Assembly (NCBI RefSeq): GCF_964340395.1
Contig: NC_135554.1
Coordinates: 11,970,751 to 12,013,250 of the forward strand
Length of the DNA: 42,500 nt
Reading direction: 5' to 3'
Origin: Glandiceps talaboti
Lineage: Eukaryota > Hemichordata > Enteropneusta > Spengelidae
Both the position numbers and the translations under genes were made by a program. This document shows, piece after piece, positions 1 to 10,569 of this stretch (its first letter is position 1; every line of letters starts with the position of its first letter). The notes beneath the pieces are model-generated. The model ran no database searches and had not been told where the DNA came from. It saw only the letters and a list, made by a program, of their open reading frames with translations.

Positions 1-650
1 GTCTGTTTGATTTAGGTTCACAAGTGTTGGCAGCCATTTTGTTTGCGAATTTTCCATGTCCAAAGCCATAACTCAGACATACTTGAACAGATCTCATTCA
101 AAGTTGGTATTAGGACAGTGTTCTATGACATACATGTGCATATCCATTTTTGTCGTGATACAATCCCTCATTCCCGATCCATCCTTTATTGTTGTAGGCA
201 TGTTCCATGTCCAACAAGCAGACACAACATATCTAAGTCTGTTTGATTTAGGTTCACAAGTGTTGTTGCGTGATCAGAGTAGTGATAATTCCTTAAAACC
301 CAATCATAGTGGGGACTATGTCATTCTCAATGACTTGTTTTTTTTCAAACCAATCATTTCGAACACTCAATTTGCAAACGACATTAATCGTTGTTGTCAT
401 TGATGTCGTTACAACTGGTTAGTGAGACAGCGATTGAAGCAAAATCACAGATCACGATGTAAACGGGCTACAAACTATCTTGACTTTGGTGATGACTCAC
501 CTTGAATCAAACAAATAGAACACCACTCTATCTGACAAATAACAAATGCAAGTAATTCTCACATTTGCTTGAACATAAAATGAAACTAGAGCAAAATAGA
601 GAAGTGACAAATTTCATCCGAGTTTGAATGCCAAATTATAGGCAGAAGAC
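1..650 (+). repeat. Dispersed repeat R1 (copy in unit A, 5' end cut by window)
   Basis: The sequence recurs at 23308-24066, in part at 28464-28899, and as a 3' fragment at 5166-5280. Bases 1-28 match bases 238-265, so part of the element is itself tandemly arranged and the window opens inside it. The shared 3' end is the stretch ending ggcagaagaca. Short frames inside it are not conserved genes. Confidence 0.75.
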
Positions 651-1083
651 AGGACCAGTACCAGTATGTACCTATGCGAACCCAACTTTGTAATGTTTGT
701 GTACTGTATTAGTACATACTATTACCCCACTTTGTGCTGAGAAAATCAAGCAGAAAGACAGAGTGACATGATTAGGTGTTAGAGTGGCCTTTTAGTTTTA
801 ATTTATAGTTAGGATAACATTTTTACTAAGCCATGATTCTTAAAGGCCTAGTGGGCATTAGGATTAAAATCTAGGTCTGGAAAAATTTGTCTGACAAAGC
901 TATAAAGTTGGTGCTGAACAAATGAATAATGCTGTTAATCTCCCCACTGATAGATAACACTAATGCAAAAACCTAGGTTTGAATCACAAGTGTTTACAGG
1001 TGCCCCCACATTGTGTTCGTTGCCTCATGATAGATCCACCACTGGTTAATGACTCGTTAACCAAACTGAGTGTACATTTACAG

Positions 1084-2616
1084 GGAAAGCTGGAGTGTTA
1101 ACAAAAGAAGATATACCAGAGGAACTTGACGCAGAAGATTCACAGTAAGTTTATATCTATATTAATTGATTGATAAAGTTATTAAAAGTGGCCACATGGA
1201 TAAGGATTGGGTAATCTATATATTTTGTATTTTTAATTTATAAAACAATAATATCATGCCCTTCCTACCTGAAAAATCGATGTGAAACAACATAGACCAA
1301 GACTTTTTTTGTAACTCAATACAGTGCAAAAAGCTAAAAAAAATGTGCAAAACATTTATTATTGTACATGCAATAACAAGCATTTTACACATTGATTTGT
1401 AATTTATTGAGTTACAAAGAAAGACTTGGCATATGTTGATTCACATTTATTTTTTCAAGTAGGAAACCATGATAAAATTGTTTTATAAATTGAAAGTACA
1501 AAAAGTAAATACCCAATCTTCATCTATATGGCCTAGAATTGATATAAAGAATCAACACAGTTGAGGTATTCAAAACTGAAGTTACCTTGATATAACACTG
1601 TATTTGCCATAATGTAACACATTGACATTCATGTATAAATCACAATGTTTTCAGTAGATGCAGACACTCACATAATATGTAATTACTACCAAACTAGAGT
1701 GATCTTAGAGTTTCAAATCGGCAGCATGATGTTTTCACGTCTCTCACGATGCTTTTTGTTACAAAATACATAAAACAAACTACAGACATTGATAGAACGC
1801 AAACATATAAAGTGATACATTTTGTCTCACTGTGATCACAAATCACCATCACTGTCAGATGAAACAAGGAAGATTAAAACACAAAATGGTTTATTTACAT
1901 GTGTGTTAACAATGAGATAAAATGTGATATTTCATGTACATGCCTGTCCATAGCAAAAAATATGTGAGGTGTAACATGATATAATAATAATTAAATGTTA
2001 TTCCCCCAATATAATATTTTTCTTCGTTCAGGCAAGGGAAATACAAGTGACCTAAGGGGCCTTTGTCAGTACTCGTCTAGTGACTCGTAGTGACAACCCT
2101 TAGGTCACAAATATTTTCCAGCTGAATGAAGAAAAATATTGGAGAATAACATAATTATATCAACACCAGTAATATCAAAGAAAAATCGGGGAAAAGTAAT
2201 GACAAATTTATAACATTCTGACTCATATTTTGAACACAGCAAGACCAGTGATGTAGACACGCATTGTCATGACATAGACATGCATATTGCGACGTAGAGC
2301 GACCACAGTATATATATACCATATTTTTTTGTTCAACTTGACTCGTGCATGGTATAATATTTATATACAGTAACATAATATCATTAAAAGTGGCCAATGA
2401 TGGCGTTTTTCATAATAATTGCCTCTTATTTTATTTTCCATCAGAAATGCCTATTCCTTTATGAACCCAGTTCGAGTGACCACGAATGGTAATAAGGATC
2501 CTGTACTGATTGGAGAAGAAGTAGATTTAAGAGAGTCAGGTGTTGATAATAATTTGGCTGCTGCAGTGTCAACAGATGATGTGAAAATAGAAGACAATTC
2601 AACCACTGCACTTTAA
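1084..2616 (+). CDS. Last two exons of an unrecognised gene with an acidic C-terminal tail (copy A)
   Basis: Exons 1084-1144 and 2445-2616 join in frame. The first follows an acceptor reading acatttacag and ends at a GTAAGT donor. The second follows ttttccatcag and ends in TAA. The first exon supplies two bases of a codon before KAGVLTKEDIPEELDAEDS; the second starts with the rest of a Gln codon and then NAYSFMNPVRV, and ends KIEDNSTTAL. The roughly 77 residues visible are acidic and hydrophilic with no membrane segment, as expected of a cytoplasmic tail, but I do not recognise the family. Upstream exons would lie left of the window. The intron carries two palindromic elements. Relative to copy B the tail differs at Ser/Phe, Ile/Val and Gly/Glu, with one silent change in a Leu codon. 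It is transcribed toward the hydrolase gene. Confidence 0.55.
1190..1534. mobile_element. Palindromic MITE-like element, about 345 bp, in an intron
   Basis: The two halves are inverted copies with roughly 130-base arms. The left end begins ggccacatggat and the right end finishes atctatatggcc. The arms meet around ttgtaactcaat / attgagttacaa, with a centre near 1370. There is no open frame of note. The same element occupies the same intron in unit B. No target duplication is clear. The arms are imperfect, which points to an old insertion. Confidence 0.8.
1984..2157. mobile_element. Small foldback element with nested inverted repeats
   Basis: The outer arms (about 1997-2030 and 2121-2150) pair over gttattc..ccaatatttttcttcattcag. 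An inner pair reads gtgacctaaggg / cccttaggtcac. A related, more diverged copy lies at 12938-13037 in the hydrolase intron 4. Both are duplicated in unit B. There is no coding capacity. Confidence 0.7.
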
Positions 2617-5165
2617 TTTACATATAGTCTATGGCTTCGAATCCCAAGATCTCTCTTTACCCTGTATAGCGCAACGAGAAATCGTGAACCAAAAGTTGTT
2701 CATGCAAATGAGTAAACCTCCAACTATTAGAATGATGTATAAGCAGCTACCTGATTGGACAAATTCACCATATGTTGAAATTATGTAAAAAGCCCCAATA
2801 AACACGAACTCATCATTGGGCAGAATTCTGTGATTGATTAACAAAGATGTGATGGTAATGACTGCAATGCGGATGGCTTCCATAGAATTTTAAATTTCAT
2901 ATCAGGACCTAATTCAGCTAGACATGAAAGAGATTTGAAATTGGAAATACTCTATACTAGTCAATGTACATTTGTATTGCATAATCATTCTAAAGAAAGC
3001 ACGTCTATGCAAGTTTTGAATTCTTTGTAAAAATGTAACTTTAGATAGATGAGTTGTCTATTCATACATCAAAACAAAAAAATTGAATGCAAATTTTGCA
3101 CAATGAGATCATAGTGGTGTAACTTGGTTCAAATATGATGATGTCCCGTAGACTGGACTTTGTACAAAAATATGATTCCGATTATATGAACAGCATGGGT
3201 GTTTTTTACTCCATGTAACCCGAAAGATCCAGTCCTTGTTTCTGTTTTTGTTATATGTGGTTAACAAGTTAGTGGACCAACGACTTGATCTTTCAGCCTA
3301 TACTCCATGCAATATGAACTGTTGAAAAGTTTCATTTTAATGTACGGCATTAAATCACTTCCTACTTTTTGTATGTAACTACTGTATATGTATATATATT
3401 ATTCTCTAAAGACTACATTGGTGTACATTTTATATTGCCCTAACTAGCTATAGCAACGACATGTTGTTCCCAACCATTCAATTTACTCAGTATTGATAAT
3501 TACTGTAAACTTAGGGAGTTTTTTCGCTACCAGAAATTTTTGTGATTTTCAGGTTGCTAACTAGTTCCCCCCAAAATTATATTTATGCACATTATTGAGC
3601 CTCATACTGTGTACAGATGACATTTCTGCCAACATAAACCTTCGCATTTTTCATTGTCGGCAAATTGAGTGAAAACTTGTCTTACAAAAATTTCTAGGTT
3701 TGCAGTATTTGAAGTACATGGACAGTCTGATTTGGTAGGTGACACACCTTCATTGGATTGCTTTCCCTGATTGCTTTCCAGTGATAGTATTACATTTTAA
3801 AGGGTCACAAAATATATAAAATATACAACTTTTCTTGCCATTTTATCAGGCTTCCTCACAAAAATAATGAGATTCAGAGATTTAGGCTAATATTGCTAGA
3901 TTTCCCCCTCCAGTACTGGAATTGCCCATAACTGATATCTAAAGATAATGCAACTGATTAATAGACGATGTATAATTATACATATCGTTACATCAACCTC
4001 CCTCTAGGCTGAACACAGAAAAATTATATCTCATGTAGCATAATTTAACAGATAGCATTGGTTCTTTGTCAATCAGATACTCTCCTCTAGTTTTCCCATG
4101 CCTTCATTTACGTATACATAGTAGATAGTCCTTGAAAGGTAAAATGTTATAAATAAAGATGCACTACTAGGCAACACAACCAAATATAAGGCTTGCTTGC
4201 TATTATAGTTAGAATTAGTTCCAAACTCGAAACATATGGCACTGGTAATTCAGCCTTCAGTAGAACAGTATCTTTGTTTAGACTGCACATTACATTCTCA
4301 AATCAATGTAGTGTACGTTTGTAGTATTTACAACCATTGCAGTATTTATGATTGATATCAGAATGTAAAACAGTGAACATATTTGACCAGTTAAAACATT
4401 CATATTCCAGTTTTACGACCTTATTTCATACACTATTACCTCTATGCATTTTTTATTTCATAAACTGGGCAGTGTTGACTCAATGTTGGAATCAAAATCC
4501 AGACATTTGGAACAATTAATTATGCAAATGTATTGTAATGAATAATAAAGGATGTTAGACAAGTTTTAATACATATTGTATGTCGTCATCCCGTGTTATT
4601 ATTTGTGGTAATGAACAATAACATATAATTCTATTTCGTTTTTTCCAACCTTCACACAATTTTGTCGCAACTTATATTTTTGTACCCGATACTATTTCGA
4701 TCAGGATTTTAACTAATATTTGTTACCTGCCCCTAAACAGACACATGTTGCAAGTCATAGTGTATAGAAGGGCTTTGTCTGAGTAATGGGTGTGCAGAGA
4801 CACGCATAAACTTGCTGAACAGTACAAAAACGATTGAAAAGCTATGCGACCACTGTTTGCAAAACAATACAAACTGAGAACGTCCAAAGAGCATGTAAGC
4901 TGCCCATGAAAAACCTGAAAGAAAAACCTGTAATTCTTAGGAAAAATATATTGATAACACGCATAGAACGACCCTTGCCAAGATATATGTCCTTTTGACC
5001 AATTTCGGCGTATTGGTGTGGATTGTCATCAAGTGTGCATACACACATTAAAAAATATTCCTTTTCAGATCTGGCATCTGGTTTTTATACGTATCTACAC
5101 ATGTAGTATTGAATCCTGGACAGGTACATTCTACACAGGATATAGAATCCAAGTTTAGGTCTACA
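2617..5165. other. AT-rich intergenic DNA, no supported gene
   Basis: This is the 3' side of the first gene. An AATAAA at 2797-2802 could serve as its poly(A) signal, with others at 4147 and 4543. A hydrophobic minus-strand frame at 2629-2883 and a short one near 4842-5000 were considered and not accepted. The stretch is repeated in unit B up to about position 5000, after which the two units differ until the R1 fragment. Confidence 0.6.
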
Positions 5166-5280
5166 CAATAACAAATGCAAGTAATTCTCACATTTGCTTG
5201 AACATAAATTGAAACTAGAGCAAAATAGAGAAGTGACAAATTTCATCCGAGTTTGAATGCCAAATTATAGGCAGAAGACA
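5166..5280 (+). repeat. 3' fragment of dispersed repeat R1
   Basis: It matches the R1 3' end at 534-650, 23951-24066 and 28789-28899, sharing caaatgcaagtaattctcac and the terminus ggcagaagaca. Unit B carries a longer R1 copy at this site, so unit A probably lost the 5' part. Confidence 0.75.
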
Positions 5281-5578
5281 TATACTATATAGATAACACA
5301 TCGAAATGTATGTACAAGATACACATGGATAATATACTGCATGTAAACTCTATCATCCTAAATATTGCCTTTTAGTGTGACGAACTGTTTCCATTTACAA
5401 CAAAGTCAGTCTCCACAAAGTGAAGAAGCCAAAGCTAGCAAAGGTCAACATAACAAAGGAGGCGTCGCGTCGCCGTCGCTCAAACATTCTTTTTCGATGT
5501 GCCACTTTGCTTAGAAAGCACTGGAGTGAATTGAATACCACTGAACACGACTACACAACAACACATTGTAAAGACATA

Positions 5579-5845
5579 CTAGTACCAGACAGGACATGAC
5601 ACTATAGAAGACAACTTTAATACCAATTCTTGTTTAAAAGTCTGTCTTGATCTTGTGTAGGTGACCTGATCATCATCGCCGTAACCACCCGTCGAACTTT
5701 CACTTGTACCGTCCGGTTCGAAGGAATAGGGTTCAATAACACCGTCAAAGATGAAAGCTAGGCTGTGATCCTCTTCACTTGAAAAATCTGACGAACATTC
5801 GCCATCCCGTTCGAAAGATACAGTTTCTAGAACGTGTTGTTGTGA
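5579..5845 (-). other. Acidic open frame with PYSFEP motif, only in unit A
   Basis: The minus-strand frame stays open for 88 codons and lacks a clear initiator. It could be an exon opening after a cttag acceptor at 5846 and leaving at GATCAG|GTCACC. The peptide is rich in Asp, Glu and Ser and contains DGVIEPYSFEPDGTSESS followed by a Gly/Asp stretch. A PYxFEP motif before an acidic linker recalls the N-terminal part of P2RX7-like zinc-binding proteins that are abundant in invertebrate genomes, often as transposon cargo; this is recall, not a database match. It lies in about 0.8 kb absent from unit B. An octamer-like ATGCAAAT (5932-5939) overlapping a TATAAATA (5939-5946) lies nearby. Confidence 0.3.
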
Positions 5846-6152
5846 CTAAGCCTCCATAGAAATGCATGTTAGGAAGGTGAAGTTCAAGGTTATGTGTTCC
5901 TACTATGACGACATAACAGGAATGCTTTCATATGCAAATATAAATACTCAGCAGAGGGTGTCATGAATGTGGAAGCAGCATAACGCTATAGAAATGTGTT
6001 AAGTGGCTATTTTTTATTGATTTGATGAAAAGTGAAAAATAGAATTGCAGTGGCCCTTTAACTATATAACCAAATCTATTATTATGTAAATTAAGCGTTC
6101 ATCGTTTTGCAGTAATTTATATCATTTTTGCATTCCTTTTATGATACGTGAG

Positions 6153-6159
6153 TATAAAA
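6153..6159 (+). promoter_or_regulatory. Candidate TATA box of hydrolase copy A
   Basis: TATAAAA lies 133 bases upstream of the start codon and is preserved at the same distance class in unit B (29005-29011). Transcription would start near 6185, giving a leader of about 100 bases. Bases just upstream of the ATG (about 6228-6250) are not identical between copies. Confidence 0.45.
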
Positions 6160-6291
6160 ACTTGTCATTCATTTGAATACCTCCATATGACACTGCGTGC
6201 ATGATCAGTCCTCCAAATCGGTGTGATTTAACGATAACGTTATTCTGCCGACGATTTAGGACTAATTTTGTTGCTTAGAAGTTTCGTTGAA

Positions 6292-9200
6292 ATGTCAATC
6301 AAACTAGTGATCGACTGCGATGCTGGAATCGACGATGCACAGGCCATAATGATGGCTGTATCGAGGCCTAACGTAGAGATACTAGCAATCACCTGTGTTA
6401 AAGGTAACGTGGCAGTACGACAAGTTTGTAGAAATGTACTCAAAGTTTTGGATGCGTGTGATCAACTTCAGAAGGTCAGTAATTATGATATTATAACACT
6501 TCTCGACATGATTAGTATTGATATTATCCGACAGTTTTTTTTCATACAAAAGATTTGTTTTTTGTTTATTGTTTCCTTTTTCTTACTAAACTACTGCAAT
6601 GGTAGTAACTGCCTGGCACTCAATTTGAATGGACCAATCACATAACCTGATTTGTTCACTACGGCTGTGACTGTTTGTCATACAAGGTTGGGAATACACC
6701 ATCATTAATAAAACATAGGAAACATGACACACCAAAGATGGACTGAGCTACTTTAATAATAGCAAGAAATGCATTAGTCTTGCTGCTAGACGTTCGGGCT
6801 TTCTTTCGATGCTATAACTATAAGCGAACGAAGTTCGCATGTGAGGGCTTGCCAGAACAAATGTCATTTTCAGACCGGACATTCCATTGAGATTACAATA
6901 AGCGGTGGGTTGGGCCATATATGCATATATATATACTTTAATATATTCAATCTCTGCATGCAGGTGTTGACAAACACATTTATGTCATTACTATGTCTTA
7001 TCAGTTTATTGTAATTATGTTTGATGAGTGTGTAGACGTTGTCATTCACACATTTTAGTTAACGCATTGGTGGTTATTTTTACAAGCCCTCCTTAAGATG
7101 AATATGCATGAAAATTTAGCTATTGTCCTCTGTTTGTGCTTGTCGCTAATACGGTTCTCTGATTGGCAGTTATTTATATCCTGATGACATTCGCTAGACC
7201 TCGGATGTTCCATCCTCGATAGCGTTGTTCGGCTGTGTGTCGTATTTTATCGGAAGAACATCCGAAAGTGCTAGCTGATATACTAGAAATGCATTAGAAG
7301 ACGGGTTAAGTGATTGGTCCATTCAAATTGAGTGCCCGGGAGTTAGGAACATATTCTAACGAGATTTTACAATGCAGGATGGTAAAGCTTGAAATAGTCA
7401 GAATTGATGCCTTTCCGTGACTATGACGTCAATTGCGACTGGTAATATGTGACTTCTAAGAAAGCATGTTTGTTCTAGAAAGATGAATTTTTACTGATCA
7501 GAAGTCAAATCGATATCAGGAATTTGCAAAGATCCTAAGCGAGAAACAGTGAACATTATCATTAGTACACGGAAAATTTGTGATGTGTACCAATTGAATG
7601 CTAATTTTACACAACGGTGTCTTGAAGTTGTTCGCCTGAATCTAGACCGTCGGACGTAAAGTTTCATTCAATCGCAGGGTCTATGATTAACTAAAGCGCA
7701 AACCAGCAAGATCACAATCTCTTGCTACATTGTGTATATTGTGAAATAAACACCGTACTGCGACTAGACGCAGACACGGCGGGTGCAATGTATTGACATA
7801 TCTACGGTGTCCAGTGCGTGACATCAGCCTCTTGATGCCACGCATTGTGGCCGACTAGGACATACAAAAAAAGAGAGACGTGCTCTCACCAAGGAGTGGC
7901 TGCCATAAAAAAAAAAAACTTTCTCTCATCACGAAAGAGTGGCTCCCATTAACAGCGAGATGTGCTTTCACTAATGTGGGCGTTCCCAATCATAAAGTTA
8001 TGTCCCCTCTTCAACGGGCGCATGTATCATTTTGATTGGGAACCCACTGTTTGACTGAGGACCCCTCATTTTGATACACCACGTCTTTTTTGTCCAAGTC
8101 GGCCACATACACCTTACATATGTATTTCGTGTCTGTATGGTGGTCCTTTAGTTCGGTCAAAAATTGCAAGAAACTATACATGTGTTCATTCCATCTTGCT
8201 ATGTTATAAAATGTGGCATGTGACATAAATATCTTATTGGTTTCTGCGTGGTTGTATGTATCAGACAGAACCAGAGAACTGTAACTTAAAATGGGCTTTA
8301 TGTATTGTATGAATATAATTGACTTTTGAGATTACATTTGGAGCACCATTAGTCAAAGTAAACAACCATATCTATCATGATAGTGAACAAAAACACTTAC
8401 AGTTTGCAGTCGAAAGCTCCCAGCTTATTATATTATGCTGTGTTGTATGTGTATATATATATTAAGTTATAACTCAACTATATTGTTAGTTTTGTCTAAA
8501 GGAGTATGCTGATAGTTTGATGATAGTGGTAGATTGACAATGATGTTGACATTAAATTCCAGATCCCCGTATATCAAGGAGCGGAATCACCCCTTATTAG
8601 CAGAGACGACCTGAAACCAACTGATTTTCATGGCAAAGATGGTCTAGGAAATGTGCCATTCATTGAAACACCTGACGATCGGTACGTATCAGATGGTCAT
8701 GCTGTCAACAAGTTAATCGAATTGGTAAAACTACATCCAGGGGAACTGACCATCGTTGCTCTGGGACCTTTAACGAATTTGGCTTTAGCTCAAAGATTGT
8801 ACCCTGATTTCAGTAAACGTGTCAAAATGATCAGTGTAATGGGAGGAAACATAGAAGGTGAGTGCATTCTTGTTGGCGCTGTATATACATGCCATACAGG
8901 ATTTGTCGGATGGGTAAACCAATGAAAACGGTGGCTTGGATGTTTTATTGTACAATAAGCTTACTTATCTACGCGAGTAGTTACAAACACTCACACACAC
9001 ACACACACACACACAAACACTCACACACACACACACACAATCATTGCGTATGTATGTATGTATGTATGTATGTATGTATGTATGTATGTATGTATGTGTG
9101 TGTGTGTGCGTGCGTGTATGCATGTATGTATGTATGTATGTATGTATGTATGTCTAGGTAGGTAGATAGGTAGGTGGGTAGGTAGGTAGGTACAAGTACT

Positions 9201-9347
9201 AGTAGGGAGATGTGGCAGGTAGGTTGGTATAGGTGGGTATTTGTATATTAATATATCGTGTATCTGCGTCTCTACATATTTGTACCTTCAGTATGTGTCT
9301 GTGAGGGACAGACAGGGATGGAGAGAGAGTGGGCGACAGGCAGGGTG

Positions 9348-9390
<43 letters not shown>

Positions 9391-9702
9391 TCTACATTTT
9401 TTTATTCCAAGTGACGTCATAGTTTTATTTTATTTGTGTCAACTATATAGGTGTTGGAAACATAGCAATATCAGCAGAATTTAATTTCTTTATGGATGTG
9501 GAAGCTGCTCATATAATACTGAATGATTTCCAGTGTCCGCTGTATATTTCCAGCTGGGAGCTGTGTCTTAAATCTTGTGTTGAATATGTAAGTACACTGA
9601 ATGCAAGTTTTTTAAATCCATATTATTATGTGAATATATAACATTTATCTTCAGAGGTCATGGACCCAACGATGAAAAGCGACTGATTCCTACCCCCTCC
9701 CC

Positions 9703-9765
<63 letters not shown>

Positions 9766-10384
9766 TACATACATACATACATACATACATACATACATAC
9801 ATACATACATGGACTACTTGGCTAATAATGGATGTACTCTGGCTCATTCAAGTTACAAGCACAAACGGTACAAACAACACGGAAACTGTAGGTGTCAAAA
9901 TGTCTACATTTCGGCCAGAAACTGGGGAACAAATGATTACATTCCGCCAGACATTGGAAATCAAAAGTCTCGGCAAAATCCGAAAATCGGCTACTCTGAA
10001 AATGCATGGAATCGGAAGTCGAACGTGTATTTAAACCAAGTCAAACCTATACATAATGCTTAAAAATGCAAGATTCAAAAGTTTTTGAGTCAGATATACA
10101 TGTATTCCCTTACTATGTGAGGGGAACTGATCAGCATACCGTATGCACGTACGTATAGTAGCCCCCCTGTACTGTAAAGGTTGATACAACGGAGTATTTT
10201 AGGTATCCGTCATTACATGATTTGAGACCTGGTCGGAGGAATTGCTTTGAAAATCCAGAAAATCTGAGTAACCTCCCCGCCTGGCTTGAACATTTTCCGT
10301 ACCCCCCCCCCCCTCCTTGACTCAAAACATTTTCGTAATCCCTCCCCCACATACATACATACATACATACACACATACATACAC

Positions 10385-10416
<32 letters not shown>

Positions 10417-10530
10417 GCATACATGCACACATGCATGCATACATACATACATACATACATACATACATACATACATACATTGTACATACATACATACATA
10501 CATATATTGTACATACATACATACATACAT

Positions 10531-10569
<39 letters not shown>

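Noticed and set aside
43-403. Overlapping frames at the left edge, repeated at 23433-23802
   Set aside because: They lie inside dispersed repeat R1, which occurs in non-coding contexts. There is no protein family and no splice context.
2629-2883. Hydrophobic minus-strand frame that could be membrane helices (also 26110-26304)
   Set aside because: No convincing splice sites or neighbours, and the differences between the two copies change residues without silent changes. It overlaps the 3' flank of the first gene.
4842-5048. Minus-strand frame with a transporter-like string (FFMGSLHALWTF)
   Set aside because: Very short, ends unsupported, and conserved only as part of the duplicated DNA.
9048-9155. 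CRISPR-like or minisatellite array
   Set aside because: Uniform tetranucleotide repeats without spacers in a eukaryotic intron.
9809-10063. 84-codon frame with Cys and aromatic residues (also at 32733 and 35687)
   Set aside because: It starts inside a CATA microsatellite, has overlapping frames on both strands of equal length, and lies in intron 3 with no sign of coding selection.
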